Shown: piece by piece, positions 47,534-55,385 of the stretch
Layout: each line of letters begins with the position of its first letter
How positions within the stretch are numbered: the first letter of the stretch is position 1
Source: Phascolarctobacterium sp.
GTDB lineage: Bacteria > Bacillota > Negativicutes > Acidaminococcales > Acidaminococcaceae
NCBI GenBank assembly: GCA_020024105.1
Contig: JAHHUH010000008.1
Location: forward strand, 17,706-81,705
Length of the DNA: 64,000 bases
Direction: 5' to 3'
Translations under genes and position numbers: made by a program
The notes under the pieces: generated by a model
Seen by the model: the letters and a program-made list of their open reading frames with translations, nothing else
Told to the model about the DNA's origin: nothing
Database searches by the model: none

Positions 47534-48208
47534 CTATTCCTTTAAGCGTCCCCGCTCCATAAAAAGACTACGGTCGCACATCCATTTAATAATTTCCTTA
47601 TCGTGGGCAATAAAGAGATAGGATAAATGCTCCAGTGCCTGAATTTTCTTCAATAGATGTAGAATCTGCGCCTGCACGGATATATCCAGCATGGAGGTAG
47701 GCTCATCTAGAATCAACAGCTTGGGCTTGAGCAGTAAAGCTCGGGCAATACTTAAACGCTGGATTTCCCCGCCACTTACCTGATGCGGATAACGGCTAAG
47801 CAAAGTCCAGTTCAGCTTGACCAGACCCAGTGCCTGCTCCAGGGTTTCCTCTGTATAGGGTCTCTGGAAGATTTTTAAGGGCTCGATAAAGCTGGCCCCC
47901 AGTGTAAGCATGGGGTCAAAAAAGCTTTCCGGTCGTTGGGAAATAAATTGTACCTTGCCTCTAAAGGGCTTTAATTTATTATTACTGTAGTCAGTTATAT
48001 CCTCATTTTCGAAAAGAATGCGACCGCTATCGCATTTTATGAGCCGGAGCAAAATGCGGGCTAAGGTGCTTTTGCCACAGCCGCTGGCGCCCATCAGCCC
48101 CACTACCTCGTTTTCACCTATGGTGATGCTGCACTGGTCCAGCACCTTGATTGTTTCGCCACTACTGCGGTCCAGATAATATTTGCTGATATTTTCACCC
48201 TTGAGCAT
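47534..48208 (-). CDS. ABC transporter ATPase, NikE/DppF type
   Basis: 224 residues: Walker A GASGCGKST, Q-loop FISQRPES, ABC signature VSGGEIQRLSIARALL, Walker B LLILDEPTSMLD. It is one of the two ATPases of a peptide/nickel-type importer; slightly short at the C-terminus. The start overlaps the other ATPase by 14 nt. Confidence 0.88.
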   Translation of the reverse strand: MLKGENISKYYLDRSSGETIKVLDQCSITIGENEVVGLMGASGCGKSTLARILLRLIKCDSGRILFENEDITDYSNNKLKPFRGKVQFISQRPESFFDPMLTLGASFIEPLKIFQRPYTEETLEQALGLVKLNWTLLSRYPHQVSGGEIQRLSIARALLLKPKLLILDEPTSMLDISVQAQILHLLKKIQALEHLSYLFIAHDKEIIKWMCDRSLFMERGRLKE

Positions 48209-49133
48209 AACGGAAGCACCTCACTTGTGTTTGCCCCACCTGATAAACAGGGGGAATTTCTTCTAGGCAGCGTTGCTGGCAGTAGGGACAACGGGGAGCA
48301 AATTTGCAGCCCTCCAGCTTATCCGTAGGTGCAGGCGCAGAGCCGGCCATGGTCTGAAAGCCGTTTTCCGGTAAGGAGGCTAAGAAAGCCTGGGTATAGG
48401 GATGGAGGGGCTGGGTAAAAATTTGTCGGCCTGCTTCCACAATCTGTCCTGAATACATGACGGCAATACTATCACATACCTGGCGGGCCAGGTTCAAATC
48501 ATGGGTAATAATCATCATACCACATTGTCCCTGCTCTTTGATTTTAAGAAGATTTTCGTAAACAACGCTACAAACCTGCTCATCCAGGCCCTTGGTAGGC
48601 TCATCGGCTAAAATCCATTTGGGCTGACCACAGCAGCTCATAGCACAGAGAACACGCTGCTGCATGCCGCCGGACAGCTCATGAGGATAGGCTTGCAAAA
48701 CTCTATCCACTGCCTCCAGACCGAAAAAGTGCAGCCAGGATTTTTTTATAGCATCATCGGCATCATGCTGTCCCAAGGCCGCCAGAATGTCATTAAACTG
48801 CTTACCGATTTTGCGGCTGGGATGGAGAGCTTCTCCAGGATTTTGTGGGACAATGCCAAATTCCTTACCATAGAATTGGGCAATAGCCTGGGAATTATTA
48901 ATTACATCCACATTCTGGTAAATAATCTCCCCTCTCTGCTCCACATAATCCTGCAGGATATTAAGCAGTGCCTGGCCTAAAATAGACTTGCCGCAGCCAC
49001 TTTCTCCAATAATAGCGGTCATCTCTCCCCAATGAAAGGTAATATTGATGCCGTCCACTGCTCGTACATAGCCCTGCTCTAGTGGGAAATATACATACAA
49101 ATTCTTAATCTGAATATCATTTGCTGCTACCAT
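48195..49133 (-). CDS. ABC transporter ATPase, NikD/DppD type
   Basis: 312 residues: Walker A GESGCGKSI, Q-loop VPQNPGEA, signature LSGGMQQRVLCAM, Walker B WILADEPTKGLD. The C-terminal extension has four Cys in CKFAPRCPYCQQRC and LHPYTQAFLASLP, typical of Opp/Dpp/Nik ATPases, where this region can bind an Fe-S cluster. The first residue of the signature (ELSGGMQQR) is regular. Confidence 0.9.
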   Translation of the reverse strand: MVAANDIQIKNLYVYFPLEQGYVRAVDGINITFHWGEMTAIIGESGCGKSILGQALLNILQDYVEQRGEIIYQNVDVINNSQAIAQFYGKEFGIVPQNPGEALHPSRKIGKQFNDILAALGQHDADDAIKKSWLHFFGLEAVDRVLQAYPHELSGGMQQRVLCAMSCCGQPKWILADEPTKGLDEQVCSVVYENLLKIKEQGQCGMMIITHDLNLARQVCDSIAVMYSGQIVEAGRQIFTQPLHPYTQAFLASLPENGFQTMAGSAPAPTDKLEGCKFAPRCPYCQQRCLEEIPPVYQVGQTQVRCFRYAQG

Positions 49134-49951
49134 TTGCGCACCTCGTTGTAACGGGAGTCCAAACGATCCCGCATGCTATCACCAATAATATTAATGGAGT
49201 AAATCAACATAAAGATGCAGGTACCGGGAACTAGAATTAAATGCGGTGAGCTGCGGTAATATAGGATGGCGTCATTAATCATTACGCTCCAGTCAGGCGT
49301 AGGCGGCTGTACACCCAAGCCCAAGAAGCTTAGACCGGCTACGGAAAGAATGCCACGTCCTACACGGATAGTGAAAAGCACCAGCATTTTATTGACGATA
49401 TTGGGCATAATATGATAACTCAGCAGACGCCAGTCACTACAGCCTAGGCAGCGTAATCCTTCCACAAAGGGCTCCTCCTTTAGCTGCAGGACCTCGGCAC
49501 GGACGATACGTGAAAAGCCTGCCCAGGAGGTAATAACCAAAGCAAGGATTAAGCTTTCGATACTGGCACCTAAAATACCGGCTATGGCCACCATAAAGCA
49601 ACTGCCGGGAATCCCCTGGAAAATATTGCTGAGCACGGTAAAGCACAAGTCCACCTTACCACCATAAAAGCCACAGAGCAGGCCAATGGTAAGTCCCACT
49701 CCCAGGGAGAGGACTGCTGCTACCACAGAAAGCAGGATGGAGGCTCTGCCGCCGTAAAGGATGCGACTGAACATATCCCTGCCCAGGGCATCCGTACCAA
49801 AGAAATGCTGCCAGGACATTCCCTGGAGGCGTACGGCCATATTGGGTTCAAAGGGATTATGGGTAGCCAGAAGTGGTGCCAAAAGGCTGGCACCTAAAAT
49901 TATTACTAATACCGCGAGGGCAAAATATAATTGTAAATTTGCTTTCTTCAT
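49127..49951 (-). CDS. ABC transporter permease, NikC/DppC type
   Basis: 274 residues from MKKANLQ (AGGTG 6 nt upstream; an in-frame GTG at 49960 is less likely). About six helices; the N-terminal NPFEPNMAVRLQGMSWQHFFG with TDALGRDMFSRILYGGR and the EAA loop RAEVLQLKEEPFVEGLRCLG identify the DppC/NikC subunit. It overlaps its neighbours by a few bases. Confidence 0.9.
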   Translation of the reverse strand: MKKANLQLYFALAVLVIILGASLLAPLLATHNPFEPNMAVRLQGMSWQHFFGTDALGRDMFSRILYGGRASILLSVVAAVLSLGVGLTIGLLCGFYGGKVDLCFTVLSNIFQGIPGSCFMVAIAGILGASIESLILALVITSWAGFSRIVRAEVLQLKEEPFVEGLRCLGCSDWRLLSYHIMPNIVNKMLVLFTIRVGRGILSVAGLSFLGLGVQPPTPDWSVMINDAILYYRSSPHLILVPGTCIFMLIYSINIIGDSMRDRLDSRYNEVRKW

Positions 49952-49952
49952 C

Positions 49953-50888
49953 TTATTCACCTAGTTTAACCTTGGGATTGAGATAGGCAATCATAATATC
50001 CACGGCTATTTGCACCAGAACCAGGGTCCAGCCGCAAATCAGCACATAGCCCTGCAATACGGGATAGTCACGGTAGCTGATGGCTTCCATGGCCATACTG
50101 CCGATGCCGGGAATAGCGAAAATATTTTCGGCAATAATACTTCCTCCCAGACAGCTGGCGAAATAGTTACCCAGCATAGCAATGACGGGAATGATGGCAT
50201 TGGGTAAAGCATAGCAGAAGACCAGCTTGCACCTGCTGATACCACGGACCTTGGCAATCAGAAAGTACTGCTTGCCAAATTCACTGAGCAGCGCACCACG
50301 CATAAAACGGCAGATAGTGCCCATGGAAGCAAAGGAAATGACAAAGGCCGGCAGAATAAAGTGGACGATGGTATCCGCTCCGCTGGTGGGCAGCAGACGT
50401 AAATTTTCGCAGAAAATGAGGATTAGCACCAATGCCAGCCAAAAGCTAGGCACGGCCAGCATTACATTGGTAAGATTTTTTACCAGCTGGTCGAAAAAGC
50501 TATCCCGATAAACAGCACAAATTATACCTAGGCAAATGCCACCCACCCCGGCAAAAAGCAGAGCCAGGACGGCTACCTCGATAGTAGTTGGTAAATAGAG
50601 TAAAATATCCGGCAGGATTTCACGTCCAGAAATATAGCTGCTTCCTAAATCTCCTTGAAGAACACCCAACATCCAGCTGGCATAACGAAGCCAGAGGGGT
50701 CGGTCCAGACCTAGCTCCGTCCTTACCTCCGCCAGCTGTTCCTCCGTTGGTGCATAAAAGCCATCCCTATCCAGAACGAATTCTGCTGGATCACCGGGAG
50801 AAATAACTCCTAGAATAAAGGATAATAGGCTGATGCCAAGCATGACGGGAAGAGCAGTTAAAATTCTTTGATAAATATATTTCAGCAT
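49953..50888 (-). CDS. ABC transporter permease, NikB/DppB type
   Basis: 311 residues from MLKYIYQRIL; the ATG overlaps the stop of the binding-protein gene (TAATG). The helix pattern and the start YQRILTALPVMLGISLLSF are classic DppB/NikB. PGDPAEFVLDRDG and YISGREILPDI form the first periplasmic part. Confidence 0.9.
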   Translation of the reverse strand: MLKYIYQRILTALPVMLGISLLSFILGVISPGDPAEFVLDRDGFYAPTEEQLAEVRTELGLDRPLWLRYASWMLGVLQGDLGSSYISGREILPDILLYLPTTIEVAVLALLFAGVGGICLGIICAVYRDSFFDQLVKNLTNVMLAVPSFWLALVLILIFCENLRLLPTSGADTIVHFILPAFVISFASMGTICRFMRGALLSEFGKQYFLIAKVRGISRCKLVFCYALPNAIIPVIAMLGNYFASCLGGSIIAENIFAIPGIGSMAMEAISYRDYPVLQGYVLICGWTLVLVQIAVDIMIAYLNPKVKLGE

Positions 50889-52435
50889 TAGTCCACCCAC
50901 TCAATCTCCGCTAAATTAATACCATAAATTAGCGCATCATAATTTTTTAAATGCCTACTATAGGCTACGACGCTTTTATCATTAAAAAGTGGAACCACCG
51001 GCTGCTCCTGCACGGAAATTTCCTGCAGACGGTCGTAAATGGCTCTTCTTTTATCCTCATCCTCAATAAACTGGACCTCGGTCATCAGTTGAATAACCTC
51101 TGCATTTCGATAGTGGGAGCTGCTGGTAGCGTTACGGGATCCATCGGGCATCATAAAGGTATAAAAAATACCATAGGGGTCGCCGTTAGCCAGGCCCTGC
51201 TGTACACGGGCAATACCATATTCTCCATGTCGGAGCAACCCCATCATCGTTGCATATTCCTGGGATTTAATGGTTACGTCCAGACCGATATCCTTCAGCC
51301 AGTAGGCAATCAGCTCAGCCTCACCCTTTTGTAGGGTTTCCCCACCATTAATGCAATAAGTAATCTGACAGCGCTTACCCTGGAGAACCTCGGCTGCGAG
51401 CCTTTGTGCCTTTGCCAGGTTATATTCTACGGGAATATCCTTGTAATAGGGACTGGTATAATTTAAAACATTGGAGGTAGGCACGGCATAATTCAGATAC
51501 ATTGCCTGAACCAGATTATCACGATTAATAGCTAGGCTGACGGCCTGACGCATCCGCACGTCATTAAAAGGAAATTTGCTGCCATTGAGATGCAGGAAAC
51601 GGATCATGCTGGATTTATTACTGGAAATAGCAAAACGGTCATCCTTCTTAATTTCTTCTGCCAGGAAAGGAGGAATGGCATTAATATCCAACACGCCCAT
51701 AACCTCACCTGCTTTTAAGGCGGCGTAGCGGACATCCGCATTGGGAATATTGCGGATGATAAAGCAGGGAATCTTCCCTTTTTTACCATAATAGCCTTCA
51801 AAGCGTTCTAATTTAACGTATTTACCTAGCACGTTTTCTGTAATCTTGTAGGGCCCGGTACCAATTGCAAAGCCGTTAAAATTACCCTCGGCATCAAAGC
51901 ATTCTGGAGCAAAAACGGGACTGCCGAAATTTATCATTTTGTAGAGCTGGTTAATGGAAGGCTTGGCAAATACTAGACGAATGGTGTAATCGTCCAAGGC
52001 TTCGTATTTAATAATGGAGGGATAGTAGGATTCTAGGCGCATGCCGTAAAAATAAGAGCTTTTGTAGCCTATTTTCATGCGGTCAAAGTTTTTTAGGACG
52101 GAATCTGCCGTAAAATGAGTACCGTTATGAAAATTCACATCTTGACGTAGTTTAAAAATCCATTCCCGACCGCCATCATGCATTTCCCAGCTGGTCGCTA
52201 GGCCGGGAGCAGGTCGTCCGTCAGGACCTCTGGTAATTAGGGATTCCCAAACTCCCAAAATTTTACTGCAATAGTAGGCATCCTTGGGCCCTGGTGCTAG
52301 AGGGCGGAAGGCAGCTAAATTAACCTGACTACTGTTATTTACCGTATGCTCCGCTACCGTAGTAGCCTGCTGTTCCTGACCACAACCGGTCAGTACGCTG
52401 GCCAGTAGCAGTAGCAGGAGGAAAATCTTTTTCAT
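50888..52435 (-). CDS. ABC transporter solute-binding lipoprotein, NikA/DppA family
   Basis: 515 residues with a lipoprotein signal (LLLASVLTGCGQ, lipidated Cys18). The SBP family 5 signature is visible in WEMHDGGREWIFKLRQDVNFHNG, quoted as WEMHDGG and FKLRQDVNFHNG, and in VRMRQAVSLAINRDNLV. It binds the cargo (peptide, nickel, haem or metal chelate are all known for the family). Close similarity to NikA rather than DppA is my impression only. It heads the operon that ends with nifB. Confidence 0.86.
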   Translation of the reverse strand: MKKIFLLLLLLASVLTGCGQEQQATTVAEHTVNNSSQVNLAAFRPLAPGPKDAYYCSKILGVWESLITRGPDGRPAPGLATSWEMHDGGREWIFKLRQDVNFHNGTHFTADSVLKNFDRMKIGYKSSYFYGMRLESYYPSIIKYEALDDYTIRLVFAKPSINQLYKMINFGSPVFAPECFDAEGNFNGFAIGTGPYKITENVLGKYVKLERFEGYYGKKGKIPCFIIRNIPNADVRYAALKAGEVMGVLDINAIPPFLAEEIKKDDRFAISSNKSSMIRFLHLNGSKFPFNDVRMRQAVSLAINRDNLVQAMYLNYAVPTSNVLNYTSPYYKDIPVEYNLAKAQRLAAEVLQGKRCQITYCINGGETLQKGEAELIAYWLKDIGLDVTIKSQEYATMMGLLRHGEYGIARVQQGLANGDPYGIFYTFMMPDGSRNATSSSHYRNAEVIQLMTEVQFIEDEDKRRAIYDRLQEISVQEQPVVPLFNDKSVVAYSRHLKNYDALIYGINLAEIEWVD

Positions 52436-52454
52436 ATGTATACCTCAGAAATAA

Positions 52455-52505
52455 AATAAGGATCTTTGTAAAGCCTTGCTAACAGATTTTGCAAAAGTCC
52501 TTATT
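52455..52505 (-). promoter_or_regulatory. Long leader hairpin before the transporter/nitrogenase-like operon
   Basis: Arms 52488-52505 and 52455-52472 form an 18-bp stem with two mismatches and one G-U pair around a 15-nt loop. TTATTTC follows immediately and the ribosome-binding site begins a few bases later. It could act as an attenuator-type terminator or shield the start. Confidence 0.45.
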
Positions 52506-52550
52506 AATAAACCTTTTACTGGTGGCTCCTCTTGGAGCTCTATAGATGTA

Positions 52551-52592
52551 GAAAAAGTCCTACGCCACCACCATGGTGGTAGCGCTAGGACT
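52551..52592 (-). terminator. Terminator after TonB receptor 1
   Basis: AGTCCTA...TAGGACT outer arms, inner CACCACCATGGTGGT palindrome, then five T on the minus strand. It separates the receptor from the transporter operon. Confidence 0.85.
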
Positions 52593-52611
52593 AGAAAGTA
52601 TTATTTAAATT

Positions 52612-54798
52612 TTAAATATCAAAGCTTGCGGAAACCATGAAGGTGCGGGGGTTATTTAGGAGTACGCCACTACCATGGGAGGTCCAGAAGTTTTTATCAG
52701 TTACATTATAGCACATAGCGGTTAAGCTTACTGGCATATGGAAGAGTTCGGTGCGATAGTTAACACCTAAATCATAGGTGGTGTAGGAAGGCACAGTTAA
52801 CTGTTCGTCACAAATCTTGGAAGAAGCATTGTAGAGGACACGACCGATAACGCTAAAGTCTTCGTTAGCTTCGTATTCCAGGGTTGCTACAGCATTCCAA
52901 TCAGAAACACCACCGACAACCATGCCATCACGCAAGCCGTTTTGAGTTTTGTTTTGTTCAGCGTCCAAATACATTAAGCCACCCATGAAGCTCCATTTGG
53001 GAGCGAATTTGCCGTTTACGGAAAGCTCTACGCCCTTGTATTCCTGTTCGCCGTCCTGCAGGTAGTAAAGGTCCTCACCCTTCTTAACCTCGAAGTTGTT
53101 AGCTTGAGTGATTTCAAAAATACCTAAGCTAGTCATAATACCCTTGTTAGTATATTTAATGCCGATTTCATTTTGCTTGGTCTTAGCAGGATCCAGAATA
53201 TCACCTTCGTTTTCATATTTTGAGCCAACGATTTCGCCCTTATCGAAATTCTCGGAATGGCTACCATATAAGGAAATGTGTTCATCCGGACGATAAACTA
53301 CACCATAGGTAGGGCATACTGCGGAGCTCTTAATTTCGCTAGTAACGGCACCGGTATTCTTATTAAAGGATCTACTTACATTTTCATGTTTATGCACGCC
53401 AACCATTACCTGAGCCTTACCCATAACCATGGTATCAGCGATGGATGCGCCCCAGTAGAAGTTCTTGTTTTTCAAGACCTCGGCCAGATCCGGTTTCCAG
53501 AAGCCCTCAACATGAATGCCCTCGTAGATGTTACCGGAAGCATTACCCATCTGACCAATGAAGTAATCCTTAGCGCCACTGCTCTTGTACCAAGCCTTTT
53601 CCAAAGCCATGGACAGGTTATGGTCGATATTGCCAGTTTTCAATTCACCATGCATACCGACCTGTGCAAAGCGGTTTTCAGTATGAGTGCTGGTGGAGAA
53701 AATAGTATTCCATTTAGAGGAAGCGGGACCGATATCGCCTTTATCATTAATAATGGAGAAGCGGCTGCCCTTACCGGTAATATTTTTGTTCAGCTTATTG
53801 TCGTTCAAGCCGGCATTAGCAAACCATTTCCACCCGTCAGCAAATTCATGCTCGTGGTTCAAGGTAATGAAAGCACCTTCGGCTTCCTTTTCCATGCCAT
53901 CAAAGCCCAAATCCTTATCTGCATCGGGAGCATCCGGCAATTTAGTGACAATATTGCCCTTAGCGTCCGCTTTGCCTACATTGGAAAAACCGAACCAACG
54001 CATGCCACCCTTTACATTATGCTTACGGTAGCCAGTAGCGATATTAGTGGTGTGCTTTTCAGTAGTATAGTCGATATTAGCAGAAATGCCTTGAGATTCA
54101 ATTTCATGATTATCAATAGCAGTTTCGCCATTCAGATATTCAGTATTAATACGTACGCCCCAAGTGTCATCATGACCGAAGCGACGACCAATATCAAAGT
54201 ATTCGCCTAAGGAATCCTTACCGGTGAAGACTTGCTTATAGCTGGTAACAGGCACTTTGCCAGCCTTCTTAGTAACGAAGTTAACGATACCACCTGCAGT
54301 ACTGGTTTCGTAGGTGCAGGGTACACCGGTCAAACCACTATTAGGACCGGAAATGAATTGGATATCACTAATAGCAAAGGTGGGCGCATTGAACTGGGTC
54401 ATCATGCCAGGAATGCCATTTAAGTAATAGGAGGTACCGGTGGATTTTAAGCCACGGATGGAAATATCATTATGCAAAGTAGTACCTTCCACACGTACGG
54501 CAGGGTTATTTACTAAAACATTTTGCAAGGGTTGGTTAGGACCACCAAATTTTTCAATAGTCTTGGAGCTCAAATTAACCTGGCTAAAGGGAGTATCCAT
54601 AATGTCTTTATCACCTAAGAGACCCAGGGTACTCTTTTGGCTAACAAAGCCACCAGGAAGCAGGTCTTTTTCGCCTTCAATAACAATTTCGTTCAGCTCA
54701 TGATTCATAGACTTTTCTGCTTGTACATCAGCTACGAAGCCAACACTGGCAACGGCACAGAGCAGACTAGCTGTCAGTGCTTTTTTCTTACTCAACAT
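52612..54798 (-). CDS. TonB-dependent receptor 1 (cobalamin-riboswitch controlled)
   Basis: 728 residues from MLSKKKALT (AGAGGTG before the ATG; a GTG at 54807 is less likely). Signal peptide ends near VQA; the plug domain has LSSKTIEKFGG, NNPAVRVEG and ISIRGLKSTGTSYYLNGIPG; the barrel ends with YNVTDKNFWTSHG and a terminal FDI, proper for an outer-membrane beta-barrel. The ending and plug resemble siderophore receptors (FhuA/FecA-like) more than short BtuB. Control by a cobalamin riboswitch suggests corrinoid or cobalt-chelate uptake. Confidence 0.88.
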   Translation of the reverse strand: MLSKKKALTASLLCAVASVGFVADVQAEKSMNHELNEIVIEGEKDLLPGGFVSQKSTLGLLGDKDIMDTPFSQVNLSSKTIEKFGGPNQPLQNVLVNNPAVRVEGTTLHNDISIRGLKSTGTSYYLNGIPGMMTQFNAPTFAISDIQFISGPNSGLTGVPCTYETSTAGGIVNFVTKKAGKVPVTSYKQVFTGKDSLGEYFDIGRRFGHDDTWGVRINTEYLNGETAIDNHEIESQGISANIDYTTEKHTTNIATGYRKHNVKGGMRWFGFSNVGKADAKGNIVTKLPDAPDADKDLGFDGMEKEAEGAFITLNHEHEFADGWKWFANAGLNDNKLNKNITGKGSRFSIINDKGDIGPASSKWNTIFSTSTHTENRFAQVGMHGELKTGNIDHNLSMALEKAWYKSSGAKDYFIGQMGNASGNIYEGIHVEGFWKPDLAEVLKNKNFYWGASIADTMVMGKAQVMVGVHKHENVSRSFNKNTGAVTSEIKSSAVCPTYGVVYRPDEHISLYGSHSENFDKGEIVGSKYENEGDILDPAKTKQNEIGIKYTNKGIMTSLGIFEITQANNFEVKKGEDLYYLQDGEQEYKGVELSVNGKFAPKWSFMGGLMYLDAEQNKTQNGLRDGMVVGGVSDWNAVATLEYEANEDFSVIGRVLYNASSKICDEQLTVPSYTTYDLGVNYRTELFHMPVSLTAMCYNVTDKNFWTSHGSGVLLNNPRTFMVSASFDI

Positions 54799-54823
54799 AA
54801 AATACACCTCTGAAATTATATTT

Positions 54824-54873
54824 TTTATTCCTCCGACCGAGCTTTCCGAGTTTCGCGTGTCCGAAGAAATAAA
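54824..54873 (-). promoter_or_regulatory. Conserved leader hairpin, copy 1
   Basis: The RNA strand reads GAC-ACGCGAAACTCGG-AAAG-CTCGG-TC flanked by pairing arms, just upstream of the ribosome-binding site. A near-identical element occurs at 63639-63688. Not a known motif to me. Confidence 0.45.
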
Positions 54874-54959
54874 AGCTGGATTATTGTGTTATAGGATATT
54901 TAAGTGCATAAAAAGCACTCACCACGCATAGGCATAGAGGTGCATAGGTTGCATCATGC

Positions 54960-55141
54960 ATCTTCTGTCCATCGCAGTTTTGTATTAGAACAAATTAGGA
55001 CGGTATTCTGGCTTGGCTTCACTGCCTATTTCGCCTTCCCAGTTTCCCAGTGGCCTTGTGAAATAAGCTCTGCCTTACAGCGGCGGGACCGCATCGGATT
55101 TACACCGATTTATCTATCAATTACTACTATAAGCCTAATTT
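54960..55141 (-). promoter_or_regulatory. Cobalamin riboswitch 1
   Basis: The minus strand shows the B12-box family: ATCGGTGTAAATCCGATGC, GGTCCCGCCGCTGTAA, GCCACTGGGAAACTGGGAAG, and GAAGCCAAGCCAGAATACC. The P1 stem closes with AAATTAGG (55134-55141) and CCTAATTT (54992-54999). The 15-mer AACTGCGATGGACAG follows the aptamer. Downstream an imperfect hairpin (GCACC...GGTGAGTGC) with TTTTT near 54905-54945 may be the terminator. Confidence 0.93.
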
Positions 55142-55385
55142 ATTATCATATTTTGATATTGATATTATATGTATAATTTACATCAATTTTAGCATTTATC
55201 GTCAAGAAGATGAAGCATTTTCGGCTTCATAGAAGAGGATAACCGTTCTGTAGTTTAAAGAAAATCCAAGTATTCTTAGGATTAAAGCACATTTCTACCC
55301 TTTTCTTTTTCTAGGGATAGTCAAGGTTCATCACTTATAAAAAGAGAGACATCTCGGATTTCTTTCAGAAATATATATGTACTTA
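55142..55385. other. Promoter region between receptor 2 and riboswitch 1
   Basis: AT-rich; TATAAT on the minus strand at 55164-55169 is a possible -10 box for riboswitch 1, without a good -35. A small ATGAAGC/GCTTCAT hairpin lies near 55210-55231. No gene seen. Confidence 0.4.

Noticed and set aside
52506..52550. NiCo or Moco riboswitch before the NikA-like gene
   Set aside because: Too short and lacking the conserved elements of either class.
53278..54210. A 310-codon open frame on the plus strand inside TonB receptor 1
   Set aside because: It lies wholly antisense to a receptor with clear plug and barrel motifs, has no ribosome-binding site and no domain; it is a shadow frame.
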